From positions 124,001 through 188,000 of the forward strand of contig CAWFPH010000003.1 in assembly GCA_963817615.1 (NCBI GenBank): a stretch of 64,000 bases of DNA. The letters are read 5' to 3'. This DNA is from FEN-1219 sp963817615. Lineage in GTDB: Bacteria > Pseudomonadota > Gammaproteobacteria > Steroidobacterales > Rariloculaceae. The notes beneath the pieces were generated by a model. That model was not told the origin of the DNA and did no database searches. It saw only the letters and a program-made list of their open reading frames with translations. The translations under genes were made by a program, and so were the position numbers. Positions 36,264-44,811 of this stretch are shown piece by piece (position 1 is the first letter of the stretch; each line of letters starts with the position of its first letter).

Positions 36264-36288
36264 TCGCCGCGTCAATTTGACGCGGCGA
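36264..36288. promoter_or_regulatory. 25-bp palindrome upstream of the LanC-like gene
   Basis: Perfect inverted repeat with 12-base arms and one central base (left arm TCGCCGCGTCAA at 36264-36275, centre T, right arm at 36277-36288). It sits 17 bp upstream of the LanC-like start and in the divergent region shared with the 2OG oxygenase gene. The odd-length, nearly uninterrupted symmetry is more like a dimeric regulator site than a terminator. Each arm contains TTGACG, which could overlap a -35 box. Regulator unknown. Confidence 0.45.
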
Positions 36289-36430
36289 TGCTGAGGCGCT
36301 CGGTGTCTTGCGGGGCGCGTCGCGGGCTGCGCGCCGGTGTGGCTGCCGCGCCGCGGCCCAGGTAGGCTGCGCGCAGGGCCGCCATTTGCAACCCGCGGCG
36401 CCGGCCAAGCGGCCACCGAGGAATCCAGGG

Positions 36431-37006
36431 ATGGCACAAGAAGCATCGCGCACGCTGCCTCCGTTCGAACCGTTTGCGATCGCGCAGGGCTTCCTGGGTG
36501 CTGCGGAGATCGATCGCCTGATCGCCGAGCATGCCGCGCTGGTCGAGGACGGGCAGCTCGGCGCGGGCGGCGCCGACACGAGCGTCAGGCGCTCGCAAGT
36601 CGTATTTCTGGGCCGGGAGCCACGCTACCAGTGGCTCTACGATCGCATCTGGGCGGCGGCCGAGGAGTGCAACCGGTTGTTCTTTGCCGCGCATATCGCG
36701 GCGGTGGAAGGCAACATCCAACTCGCCCGCTACGACAGCTCCGAGCAGGGCTTCTACGACTGGCACACCGACTTCAGCGGAGTCCGACCGCTGCGCAAGA
36801 TTTCGGTGTCGATCCAGCTGTCGGAATCGGAGGATTACGCGGGCGGCGATCTCGAGCTGCTGTTCGGCAATCGGGCGCAGCCGCTCGCGAGAGCCCGAGG
36901 CACGTTCATTGCGTTCCCGAGCTTCATCCTGCACCGCGTGACGCCGGTCACCCGCGGCACGCGCTGGAGCCTAGTCGCATGGATACTCGGTAACCGCTGG
37001 CGTTGA
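36431..37006 (+). CDS. 2OG-Fe(II) oxygenase, PKHD-type
   Basis: 191 residues from ATG 36431. Iron ligands His112 and Asp114 (DWHTDFSG) and His168 (LHRVTPV), with Arg178 (RWSLVAW) for the 2-oxoglutarate carboxylate, so the full facial triad is present. Double-stranded beta-helix context (ISVSIQLSESEDYAGGDLEL) is typical of PKHD/prolyl-hydroxylase-like enzymes. Catalyses oxygen-dependent hydroxylation; target (protein or free amino acid) unknown. Divergent from the LanC-like gene. Confidence 0.88.
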   Translation: MAQEASRTLPPFEPFAIAQGFLGAAEIDRLIAEHAALVEDGQLGAGGADTSVRRSQVVFLGREPRYQWLYDRIWAAAEECNRLFFAAHIAAVEGNIQLARYDSSEQGFYDWHTDFSGVRPLRKISVSIQLSESEDYAGGDLELLFGNRAQPLARARGTFIAFPSFILHRVTPVTRGTRWSLVAWILGNRWR

Positions 37007-37034
37007 GGAGCGCGGCGCCACCGCGCGGAGTGAC

Positions 37035-37051
37035 CGCCGCGTTCCGCGGCG
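37035..37051. terminator. GC hairpin between convergent genes
   Basis: CGCCGCG-TTC-CGCGGCG, a 7-bp perfect stem with a 3-base loop, lies between the convergent oxygenase and aldo/keto reductase genes. There is no clear T-run on either side, so it may be a weak or Rho-assisted terminator. Confidence 0.35.
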
Positions 37052-37097
37052 TCGTGGCTGCGCTCGACGGGGCCGGTGGATCGAGGTGGCCGCGCCG

Positions 37098-38090
37098 CTA
37101 ACGCCCGACCAGCTTTGCGAGCTGCGGCGGATAGCGCTCGCCGCGCACCTCGAGCCCCGCGAGCGCCGCATCGATTGCGCGCAGGTCCTCCGCCCCGATC
37201 TCGACTTCGGCGGCGCCTAGGTTTTCCTCGAGGCGCTGCAGCTTCGTGGTGCCCGGGATCGGCACGATCCACGGCTTTTGCGCGAGCACCCATGCGAGCG
37301 CAATCTGGGCGAGCGTCGCATGCTTGCGGGTTGCGATGTCGCGCAGACGCTCGACGAAAGCAGCGTTCGCCTTGCGCGCCTCGGGGGCGAAGCGCGGCAC
37401 GATGTTGCGGAAGTCGCTCTGGTCGAACGTCGTTCGCTCGTCGATCGCGCCCGTCAGGAATCCCTTGCCGAGTGGGCTGAACGGCACGAAACCGATACCG
37501 AGCCGCTCGAGCGTCGGCAGGATCTCCTTCTCCGGCTCCCGCCACCAGAGCGAATATTCACTTTGCAGAGCTGCGACCGGTTGGACCGCGTGCGCGCGCT
37601 CGATCGACTGCACGCCGGCTTCGGACAGCCCGAAGTGGCGCACCTTGCCTTGCTCGATCAGCCGCTTGACGGCACCGGCCACGTCTTCCATCGGCACGTT
37701 CGGGTCGACGCGGTGCTGATAGAACAGATCGATCCGATCCGTCTGCAACCGCTGCAGCGACGCATCCGCCACGGCCGCGATGTGCTCTGGCCGGCTGTCG
37801 AGCCCGCGTTGCGTGCCGGACGTCTGGTCGATATCGAAGCCGAACTTGGTGGCGATCACGACCTCGTCACGCACCGGAGCCAGCGCCTCGCCGACGACCT
37901 CTTCGTTCGTGAACGGGCCGTAGACCTCTGCCGTGTCGAACAACGTCACGCCTCGCTCGACCGCCGCGCGGATCAGCGCGACGGCGTCGCGGCGGTCGGT
38001 GGCCGGACCGTAGCCGAAGTTCAGCCCCATGCAGCCGTAGCCGATTGCCGATACCGTGAGGCCGGTGCTTCCGAGCGTTCGTTGTTCCAT
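37098..38090 (-). CDS. aldo/keto reductase
   Basis: 330 residues, AKR superfamily TIM barrel. Catalytic tetrad visible: Asp52 and Tyr57 (DTAEVYG), Lys82 (ATKFG) and His126 (YQHRVD). NADPH-binding C-terminal pattern PIPGTTKLQRLEENLGAAEV is conserved. Closest by pattern to the AKR13/YakC-like group (MEQRTLGSTGLTVSAIGYG, MGLNFGYGP). Reduces aldehydes or ketones with NADPH; substrate unknown. Last gene of the leftward run from 44536, but separated from the previous gene by a long inverted repeat. Confidence 0.93.
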   Translation of the reverse strand: MEQRTLGSTGLTVSAIGYGCMGLNFGYGPATDRRDAVALIRAAVERGVTLFDTAEVYGPFTNEEVVGEALAPVRDEVVIATKFGFDIDQTSGTQRGLDSRPEHIAAVADASLQRLQTDRIDLFYQHRVDPNVPMEDVAGAVKRLIEQGKVRHFGLSEAGVQSIERAHAVQPVAALQSEYSLWWREPEKEILPTLERLGIGFVPFSPLGKGFLTGAIDERTTFDQSDFRNIVPRFAPEARKANAAFVERLRDIATRKHATLAQIALAWVLAQKPWIVPIPGTTKLQRLEENLGAAEVEIGAEDLRAIDAALAGLEVRGERYPPQLAKLVGR

Positions 38091-38107
38091 CGCGAGCTCC
38101 TAGCAGA

Positions 38108-38169
38108 CGCGCGCCTGCACGAGAATGAGTGCCGGTCTGCATTCTCGCACCGCGTCGTGCAGGCGCGCG
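38108..38169. repeat. 62-bp inverted repeat (possible terminator)
   Basis: Outer arms of 15 bp pair perfectly (CGCGCGCCTGCACGA at 38108-38122 with 38155-38169). Inside, GAGAAT (38121-38126) and ATTCTC (38141-38146) form a second short stem. It lies between the alpha/beta hydrolase stop and the aldo/keto reductase start, on the leftward run. A terminator or an attenuating mRNA structure is plausible; no T-run follows. Confidence 0.5.
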
Positions 38170-38255
38170 ATTCCCGAGCCGACCGCTGCGCGATGCGCGA
38201 GCAGTGCGGCAATGGAAAACCGGGACGGGCCGAAGCGGGAAGCAACGCTCCGCGA

Positions 38256-39239
38256 TCAGCTTGCGCGGCCGAGCCAAGCGGCGAACAGCTCGATCCAGTG
38301 CGCCGACGGCGTATCGGCATAGCCCACGCCGAACGCGTGGCCTCCCTCTTGCAGGAAGTGCGCCTCGACGGGGCGCTTCGCGGCGCGCAGCGCCGCCAGC
38401 ATTCGCAAGCTGTTTTCGACGGGGACGGCGGGGTCGTCCAGCGCGTGCACGAGGAACGTAGGAGGTGTCGCCGCGTCGACATGCAGCTCGGCCGAGCGCC
38501 GCTGTACCTCGGCGTCGCTCGCCGGCTCGCCCAGCAGGAGATTGCGCGACAGCTCGTGCGTCCACGGCCTCTGCATCGTCACGACCGGATATACGAGGGC
38601 CGCCGTGAACGGGCGGGCGCTCGAGTCGTCGGAGCCGTCCACGCGTTCGTAGGTCCGCTCCGCGTGCTGCGTCGCCAGCGTCGCCGCAAGGTGCCCGCCG
38701 GCCGAGAAGCCGAGCACGCTCACCTTCGCCGCGTCGATGCCGAAAAGCGCCGCTTGCGAGCGGATCACCCGCATCGCTCGCTGCGCGTCCTGCAGCGGAA
38801 CGTCAGACCGATGCGCCCACCCCTCGCCCGGAAGGCGGTAGGTCAGCACGAACACCGTGATGCCGAGCGCGGTCAGCCGCGGCGCGAGCTCGGCGCCCTC
38901 ATTCGCGACCGATACGAACTGGTACGCGCCGCCAGGGATCACGAGCAGCGCATGACCGTTCGGCCGGTGCGGGCGAAACACGCGCAGGTCCGGTCGCGCG
39001 ACGTTGCGCAGGAACACGGGCGGCCAGTCGTCGGGCAGCCGCTGCGCGGCAAAGCCGGCCGCCCCGGGCGGCGCCGCCGGCCACAGCGGCACGCTCGGTG
39101 CCCGCGTCCAATTGCCGGGCAACGACTTCGCCGGAGGCGGAGGCGACAGGGCCGCGCGGGGGGCTGCCTGCCCCGCGGCACGCGTGAGCAGCAGCGTGCA
39201 GCCGAGTGCCAACAGCTGCCGGCGGTCGAATCGCGTCAT
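38256..39239 (-). CDS. exported alpha/beta hydrolase (acetyl-xylan-esterase/lipase-like)
   Basis: 327 residues. Basic n-region with LLALGCTLLLTRAAGQAA serves as signal peptide. Oxyanion segment IPGGAYQFVS, nucleophile motif GFSAGGH, acid region DDPAVP and catalytic His in EGGHAFG are all present. The pattern matches the esterase/lipase group often annotated XynB-like, acting on acylated sugars or small esters. Lies 46 bp after another hydrolase gene; the pair may share the LacI-controlled unit (inference). Confidence 0.88.
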   Translation of the reverse strand: MTRFDRRQLLALGCTLLLTRAAGQAAPRAALSPPPPAKSLPGNWTRAPSVPLWPAAPPGAAGFAAQRLPDDWPPVFLRNVARPDLRVFRPHRPNGHALLVIPGGAYQFVSVANEGAELAPRLTALGITVFVLTYRLPGEGWAHRSDVPLQDAQRAMRVIRSQAALFGIDAAKVSVLGFSAGGHLAATLATQHAERTYERVDGSDDSSARPFTAALVYPVVTMQRPWTHELSRNLLLGEPASDAEVQRRSAELHVDAATPPTFLVHALDDPAVPVENSLRMLAALRAAKRPVEAHFLQEGGHAFGVGYADTPSAHWIELFAAWLGRAS

Positions 39240-39285
39240 GGCTGCGCCCTAACTCGCGCCGTCTGCACGTGTGCCCGTGCGCTCG

Positions 39286-40398
39286 TCACCCGGGGCCGCT
39301 GCCGGCACCGAGATGGCGATCGAAGAACTTCACGATCACGTCGAAGCAATCGCGGGACTCCGGCACGTCGACGTTGTAGAAGAACCCGTGAAACATGCCT
39401 TCCCACACGTGGAGATCGGCGTCGACGCCTTGCTTGACCAGCAGCGCATGCGTGTGCACGGCCGAGCTCAGCTCGAACCCGCGCGTGCCCGTCACGATCA
39501 ACGTCGGCGGAAATTTCGCGAGCACGGCCGCGGAGGCGGCAGGGGCGACCAGCGGATCGTCGGGGTCCGTGCCCGCGAAGTAACCGAGCGCGGCGGCCTT
39601 CTCGGAGCCGCGAGCCGGCGGCGGCGGGGCGCGGCTCTCGCCGATCGCGGCGGTCGTGTAGGTTGCGTCGCCGCCGAAGCCGTTCGAAGGGGCCGTCATT
39701 CCGGCGCACAAGAGCGCGACCGCGCCGGGCCGCGGCAAGGAATGTTGCTGGAACCACGCGACCGCCATGCCGGTCAGCATGCCGCCGGCCGAGCAGCCGT
39801 AGATGCCGATGTCCTCGGGCTTGTACGTCTCGAGCAGCGCGCGATAGGCGGACGCGACGTCTTCGCTCGCGGCCGGATGTCGATACTTCGGCCCCTGGCG
39901 ATAGTCGAGGCTCAGCACACGGATGCGGCCGAGCGCCGCGACCGGAATAGACTCGAGCTCGGCGCAGCCGGGCCAGCAGCCCGTGAAGCCGCCGCCGTGC
40001 AGATCGATCAGCACGCGGTCGCGGTTGGCGGGTGCGACGCCGCTCCTCGGCAGGTACTCGTAGGCGTGGACGCCGCCGATCGTGACGTCGCGTCGCTCGA
40101 CCGCGAACAGCTCGTGCTGCCGCTTCAGGTAGCCGGCCAACAAGGGCGGAACGCCGTCCTTCTGCACGAGCATCTCGGGACGCTGCATGTTGAGCAGGTG
40201 CTCGGTGACGTAGGCTTTGCCTTCCGGGCTCAACATGCTCGACATCGGGACCACGTGCGCGGGCACGTGCACGGCCCCGTCTTGGTCGATCCTAACGGCC
40301 GGGGAAGCGGCCGCTGCGTCCTGCGCGCGAGCGAATGCGCCGGGCAGCCATACTGCGATCAGCGCGAGCGCATACGGAATCGTTCGCTTGCGAGCCAT
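39286..40398 (-). CDS. exported alpha/beta hydrolase, hormone-sensitive-lipase type
   Basis: 370 residues with signal peptide (LALIAVWLPGAFARAQ). HSL-family oxyanion motif HGGGF and nucleophile elbow GCSAGG; the acid residue lies near TGTRGFELSS and His in GMFHGFFYN. Esterase acting on short acyl esters in the envelope. A perfect copy of the predicted LacI operator (40449-40460) lies about 50 bp upstream of its ATG, so it may belong to the sucrose regulon. Confidence 0.9.
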   Translation of the reverse strand: MARKRTIPYALALIAVWLPGAFARAQDAAAASPAVRIDQDGAVHVPAHVVPMSSMLSPEGKAYVTEHLLNMQRPEMLVQKDGVPPLLAGYLKRQHELFAVERRDVTIGGVHAYEYLPRSGVAPANRDRVLIDLHGGGFTGCWPGCAELESIPVAALGRIRVLSLDYRQGPKYRHPAASEDVASAYRALLETYKPEDIGIYGCSAGGMLTGMAVAWFQQHSLPRPGAVALLCAGMTAPSNGFGGDATYTTAAIGESRAPPPPARGSEKAAALGYFAGTDPDDPLVAPAASAAVLAKFPPTLIVTGTRGFELSSAVHTHALLVKQGVDADLHVWEGMFHGFFYNVDVPESRDCFDVIVKFFDRHLGAGSGPG

Positions 40399-40448
40399 GG
40401 TCGTTCCCCCGTTCGCGTGCCGATCGCGTCGTCACTGTAGCGCTACGC

Positions 40449-40460
40449 GCAATCGATTGC
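40449..40460. promoter_or_regulatory. predicted LacI-family operator O3
   Basis: GCAATCGATTGC, a perfect 12-bp palindrome with central CG, matching GCAA-NCGN-TTGC at 44579 and 44678. CG-centred palindromes of this form are typical LacI/GalR operators. It lies between the regulator stop and the start of the hydrolase gene, well placed to control the latter. Confidence 0.6.
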
Positions 40461-40515
40461 ACCAGCGATTGCCCGCCGCGGCGCGAGCGGCAGCGCTGCG
40501 CAGGGCCGGGGGACG

Positions 40516-41622
40516 TCAGCCGATCTTGCTCTTGCGGCCGCGGGCTTTGACGGTAGCCGGCGGCCTGCGGCTGCGGATCGCCGGCAATGCGCGGTAATGC
40601 TCGCGCAGGCTCGAGGGCCGCACGACGAGCTCGGTCGGGAGCACGGCCGATTCATTGCGCTCGCCGCGGATCGCACGTAGCAGCTTGTCGACGAGCAGCC
40701 GCGCGCCCCTATGGCAGTCCTGGCGAATCGACGTCAGCGGCGGCGTGGTGTAGGCCGCGAACGGAATGTCGTCGTAGCCGACGATCGCGACATCTGCGGG
40801 CACCTTGCGGCCGCGCTCGGACAGTGCGCGCAGCGCGCTCATCGCGAAGACATCGGAGCACGCCACCACGCCGTCGAGCTCGACTTCGGCTTCGAGCAAG
40901 GACACGATGCAGTGGTACGCGGTGTCGCCGCCGAACCGAACGGCCGCTTCGAGATGCGCCGAGCGCCGGAGCCCGGCATCGCGTAGCGCGCGCCGATAGC
41001 CCGCGAGGCGCGCGGCCACCTCGGGCGCGGCGGGATCGCCGAGAAAGACGATGCTGCGACAGCCCTGTGCGATCAGGTGCGAAGTGGCAGTGTGCCCGCC
41101 CGTCTCGTTGTCCGAGCCGACGGTGACGTAGCGCTGGTCGGGCAAGCTCGCGCCCCATACGACCATCGGTATGCCGGCTGTCGCGAGCTCGTTCAGCTGC
41201 TCGTGGTGCAGGCTCTGACCGATCACGATCACGCCGTCCACGCGGCGCCCATGGGTGACCGCCGCAATCCAGTCCGTGGGATCCGCCGTCATCTTGTGCA
41301 GCAGCAGGCTGTAGCCGCGCGCCGCGAGCTCGTCGGCAATGCCGCCGAGGATCTCGAGGAAGAACGGGTCGGACAAGTTCTGCTTGGCGGCGTGGGCGAG
41401 CGGAATCACGACACCCGCCGTGCGCGTGAACCCCGTGCGCAGCGTGCTGCCGGCCGCATCGACGCGATAATTGAGCTTGGCGGCAGCGTCGCGGACCAAG
41501 CGGCGCGTTTCCTCCGAGATGACGGGACTGCCCGCGAGGGCGCGCGAGACCGTGGACAGGGATACGCCGGCGCGGCGCGCGACCGCGCTCATCCTGTGTC
41601 GATTCGGCTGTTTTTTTCGCAT
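40516..41622 (-). CDS. LacI-family transcriptional regulator
   Basis: 368 residues, ATG with GGAGCTCC upstream. N-terminal LacI HTH (RMSAVARRAGVSLSTVSRAL, residues about 10-29), hinge, then periplasmic-binding-like sensor domain (GVVIPLAHAAKQNLSDPFF, DGVIVIG, VAIVGYDDIPFA, TTPPLTSIRQD). C-terminal tail is basic. It follows sucrose phosphorylase by 38 bp on the same strand. Likely repressor of the sucrose genes, binding the CG-centred palindromes near 44.6 kb and at 40449. Confidence 0.93.
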   Translation of the reverse strand: MRKKQPNRHRMSAVARRAGVSLSTVSRALAGSPVISEETRRLVRDAAAKLNYRVDAAGSTLRTGFTRTAGVVIPLAHAAKQNLSDPFFLEILGGIADELAARGYSLLLHKMTADPTDWIAAVTHGRRVDGVIVIGQSLHHEQLNELATAGIPMVVWGASLPDQRYVTVGSDNETGGHTATSHLIAQGCRSIVFLGDPAAPEVAARLAGYRRALRDAGLRRSAHLEAAVRFGGDTAYHCIVSLLEAEVELDGVVACSDVFAMSALRALSERGRKVPADVAIVGYDDIPFAAYTTPPLTSIRQDCHRGARLLVDKLLRAIRGERNESAVLPTELVVRPSSLREHYRALPAIRSRRPPATVKARGRKSKIG

Positions 41623-41660
41623 GGAGCTCCGCGGGTCTGGCCGGCTTCGGTCGGCAAGAT

Positions 41661-43244
41661 TCAGACGCCCGCGCCCTTGATCGAGCGCGTGCCTTGCCGG
41701 TCGTGCAATCGTACGTCATCCGTGGGGCGATTCGCCCCGTCGTCGGCCATGCCATCCGCGGGCTCCGCGGCGGCGTGCAAAATCGCAAAAGGCTCGAGCC
41801 CGTTGCAGGGTGAAAGCTCGATGAGATGGGCTGCGGAGCGCAGGTCGACGTACAGGCGCGCGGTCTGCCGGCCGTTCCGCCAGCGCAAGTCCAGTGCATC
41901 GTCCGCCGACGCCGCGAGCTCGAACGTTCCCGCGAACGCCGGGTGCGAATTGCGCAGTCGCACGAGCGCGAGCAGGTCGCGCACCACGGGGCGTTCGAGC
42001 GATCGATCGACGTCGGCCCGCGTGTAGAAGCGCCTGTTGATGTCGCGGCCGGTGCCGGTGTGCTCGAGTAACTCGAGATCGTTGTGTCCCGCCAGCAGCC
42101 CGACGTAGTAGACCTGCGGCACGCCGGGCAGGAAAAATTGAATGGCGCGGCACAGCAGGTAGCGCAGGTCAGCGCGCGCGAGCGCGTCGTAAAACGTGCA
42201 GTTCACCTGATACAGATCGAGGTTCGCGGCCGCCGCGCCGGTCGCTCGCAAGCTTGCTCCGTTGCTGTTCGCGTGGATATGTGCGACGAGCCGCGCAAGC
42301 TCCGCCTCGGCGAGGAGTCCGGGGCGGCCGAGCGGATCCTGCGCGTCGGCGCCGGCGTCGATCACGCCGATCCCATCGTGCGTGTCGAGAACCGTCAGCG
42401 CGTTCACGGGCCGGATCTCGATCCATCGTTTGAGCGCGCGCGCGTCGCCATTGAAAAACGCATGCAGCACGAGCGGCGGCAGCGCGAAGTCGTAAACCCA
42501 GTCCACGTGCCGGGCGATCTCGATCTGCCCCCGGTAATACGAGTGAATCTCGACGAGCACCTCGAGGCCGAGCCGCTTGGCGCGCTCGGTGAAGGCGCGG
42601 ATGAAATCGACCGTCTCCTGCATCATGAAGCAGCTGCTGCCGGCCTTCTTGATCGCGTAGCCTGCTGCGTCGAGGCGGATCATGCGAATGCCATTCGCCG
42701 CGAAGGTCCGCAGAATGTCGTCGAGATAGCGGCCGCCCTCCGGATCACGCACGTCGAGGTCGATCTGCTCGGGTGTGAACGTGGTCCAGAGGATCCGACG
42801 CGAGCCGTCCGCGAGCGTCATCGGGGTGAACGGAAGGCCCGGCCGCGGCCGGTAGATCGCGAGCAGGTCATCGGCGGTGGCACCCTGCGGGAACACCTGC
42901 TCGTACGTCAGGAACATGCCGGCATAACGGCTTCGCCTCCCGTTCGCCGAAAAATCGACGAACTGCGGCGAGCGGCTCGAGATGTGATTGACGATCACAT
43001 CGGCCATCACGTCGGTGTCTGCCGCGATCGCGCGCACGTCCTCCCACGAGCCGAGGCGGGCGTCGACTTCGGTGTGGTCGATCGGATCGAAGCCCGCATC
43101 TGCGCCGTCGATCGGATGAAAGAACGGCAGCAAGTGGACTCCGCCGAACAGATTCGCGAACGGTCCGCGCAGCAGCTCGCGCAGACCGTGCAGCGTGCCG
43201 CCCAGCCGATCGGCATACGCGATGAGCTGAACTTGGTTCTTCAC
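41661..43244 (-). CDS. sucrose phosphorylase (GH13_18)
   Basis: 527 residues; GTG start overlaps the MFS stop as GTGA. TIM-barrel GH13 enzyme whose catalytic residues fall at exactly the positions of Bifidobacterium adolescentis sucrose phosphorylase: Asp192 (RLDAAGY, nucleophile), Glu232 (EVLVEIHSYY, acid/base), Asp290 (LDTHDG, stabiliser); His234 is also present. Cytosolic (no signal). Converts sucrose and phosphate to glucose-1-phosphate and fructose. Close GH13_18 relatives act on glucosylglycerol or glucosylglycerate, so specificity should be tested; the neighbouring fructokinase favours sucrose. C-terminal 30 residues are probably a disordered extension. Confidence 0.9.
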   Translation of the reverse strand: MKNQVQLIAYADRLGGTLHGLRELLRGPFANLFGGVHLLPFFHPIDGADAGFDPIDHTEVDARLGSWEDVRAIAADTDVMADVIVNHISSRSPQFVDFSANGRRSRYAGMFLTYEQVFPQGATADDLLAIYRPRPGLPFTPMTLADGSRRILWTTFTPEQIDLDVRDPEGGRYLDDILRTFAANGIRMIRLDAAGYAIKKAGSSCFMMQETVDFIRAFTERAKRLGLEVLVEIHSYYRGQIEIARHVDWVYDFALPPLVLHAFFNGDARALKRWIEIRPVNALTVLDTHDGIGVIDAGADAQDPLGRPGLLAEAELARLVAHIHANSNGASLRATGAAAANLDLYQVNCTFYDALARADLRYLLCRAIQFFLPGVPQVYYVGLLAGHNDLELLEHTGTGRDINRRFYTRADVDRSLERPVVRDLLALVRLRNSHPAFAGTFELAASADDALDLRWRNGRQTARLYVDLRSAAHLIELSPCNGLEPFAILHAAAEPADGMADDGANRPTDDVRLHDRQGTRSIKGAGV

Positions 43245-44536
43245 TCGGCGAGCGTGGGGATCGCAGCGGGCGCGCCTTGCGGTGCGGCGGCGGTCGGTGG
43301 ATTTGCGGCGGCGCCCCGTCCGCTATCGTCCGATCTCTCGAGCCGGGGGCCCGCGGGATCGAGCAGCCAGTTGGCGAGAAGTCCGGCGAACAGCAGGAAC
43401 GCGAAGACGGTCGCCAACACGAAGCCCGCGCGCGTCGATCCATAGACGTCGCTCACGGCTGCCATCGCGAGCGGCCCGAACGCGGCGGCCGCCGCAGTGA
43501 AGAACAGGATCACGCCGGCGGCCGCGCCGTGCTGCGTCTTCGGGAAGCAGCTGATGCCCTTGGAGTTGAGCGTCGGATACATGATCGACATGAACAGCCC
43601 CGACAGCGGCAGCAGCCACGCCGCGGCGCCAACGTCCCACACGAGCGAGCCCGCAAAGCACAGTAGGATCGCGAAACCGAACACCGTGAGCGCCGCGGCC
43701 CAGCGCAGATGCCCGAGGAACCAGGCGCCGACGAATCGCCCGACTGCCCGCAGCACGAAGAAGATCGTAAGCGCGTAGACCGCGATCCACGCGACTCCTT
43801 CCCGCTGTGACTGCAGGTACGTCGGCATCCAGACGTAGACGGCGCTCTCGACGGCCACGTAGAGCACGACCAGCGCCGAAAATCCGAGCGCGAGCGGGTC
43901 CTTCACGATCGCGACCATCTGTCGGAGAGTGGCACGCTCGAGCGGCCCTTCGACCCGCGGGTATCGCGCGCGGCTCGCGAGGATCACGAGCGCCGTGCAG
44001 ATCGATGCCGCTGCGACGTACAGCCACTTCCAAGAAAGGCCGGCCGCGATCAGCGTCGCAACGATCGCGGGACCGGCGATCGCGCCGACCGCAAAGAACC
44101 CTTCGACCGTGTTCATCAACCGCGTGTGCGAAGTGCTCGTGGCGGTGACGTCGCCGATCAGCGCGAGCGCGCCGGTCTTGAACACGCTGATGCCGAGCCC
44201 CGCGATCGTGAGCAGTGCCACGAACGCGACGAATGCGTGGCTGACCGCGACGAGCAGCGAGCTTGCGCCGTACAGTGCGAGGCCGAGGACGATCGTGCGT
44301 TTGCGCCCGATGCGATCGGCCAGGAAGCCGAGCAGCAGCGCTCCGGCTGCAATTCCGGCCATGCCGGCGTATTGAAATGCGCCCGCCGCCGTGAGGGTCA
44401 ATCCGAACTCGTCGATGATCTTCGGAATGACGCTGCCCACCGCGTCGGTGGTCATCGCGAACGTGAAGAACATCAGACACGTGAGCCAGCGGATCAGGCG
44501 CGCGTTGGCCGCGTTGGAGGGGTCTTGGCCAGTCAT
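43241..44536 (-). CDS. MFS transporter, probable sugar carrier
   Basis: 431 residues from ATG 44536. Twelve hydrophobic helices; MFS signature between helices 2 and 3 (GFLADRIGRKRTIV). N-terminal acidic residue-bearing helix (MFFTFAMTTDAVGSVIPKI). Ends with a polar tail and overlaps sucrose phosphorylase by 4 bp, so the two products are coupled. Likely brings sucrose (or a related glucoside) across the inner membrane; specificity is inferred from context. Confidence 0.88.
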   Translation of the reverse strand: MTGQDPSNAANARLIRWLTCLMFFTFAMTTDAVGSVIPKIIDEFGLTLTAAGAFQYAGMAGIAAGALLLGFLADRIGRKRTIVLGLALYGASSLLVAVSHAFVAFVALLTIAGLGISVFKTGALALIGDVTATSTSHTRLMNTVEGFFAVGAIAGPAIVATLIAAGLSWKWLYVAAASICTALVILASRARYPRVEGPLERATLRQMVAIVKDPLALGFSALVVLYVAVESAVYVWMPTYLQSQREGVAWIAVYALTIFFVLRAVGRFVGAWFLGHLRWAAALTVFGFAILLCFAGSLVWDVGAAAWLLPLSGLFMSIMYPTLNSKGISCFPKTQHGAAAGVILFFTAAAAAFGPLAMAAVSDVYGSTRAGFVLATVFAFLLFAGLLANWLLDPAGPRLERSDDSGRGAAANPPTAAAPQGAPAAIPTLAE

Positions 44537-44578
44537 GCGTGGTTTCACCCGGTGCAGGCCAAGACTGTAACCGCACCG

Positions 44579-44590
44579 GCAATCGTTTGC
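44579..44590. promoter_or_regulatory. predicted LacI-family operator O1
   Basis: GCAATCGTTTGC, GCAA-NCGN-TTGC with one asymmetric position. Located 43 bp upstream of the MFS start in the divergent region. Shares the downstream flank TTTGCACGAAG with O2, a 19-base near-repeat. Confidence 0.6.
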
Positions 44591-44677
44591 ACGAAGCCGT
44601 CCACCGCGCGGCACGGCGTTCCCGCCGCCTGCAGCGGTATTGGATCGGGAGGCCGGGCTCCTTCCCACTGCGCGTTG

Positions 44678-44689
44678 GCAAACGTTTGC
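44678..44689. promoter_or_regulatory. predicted LacI-family operator O2
   Basis: GCAAACGTTTGC, perfect palindrome, centre CG. It is 99 bp from O1 and about 120 bp upstream of the fructokinase start. Two such sites in one divergent region suggest looping repression of both directions. Confidence 0.62.
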
Positions 44690-44811
44690 ACGAAGGGCTA
44701 TGGTTTACGCGCTCGCGGACGCGGTTCGCGGCGAGGGGGCCGGCGCGGACGCGCGGTGCGGCGCCGCGCCCGGCGCAAGATCGCTCGTGCGGCGCTGCGG
44801 CGGTGGTGAGC

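Noticed and set aside
36248..36430. possible lanthipeptide precursor upstream of the LanC-like gene
   Set aside because: No short ORF with Cys/Ser/Thr-rich core and leader was found on either strand in this gap.
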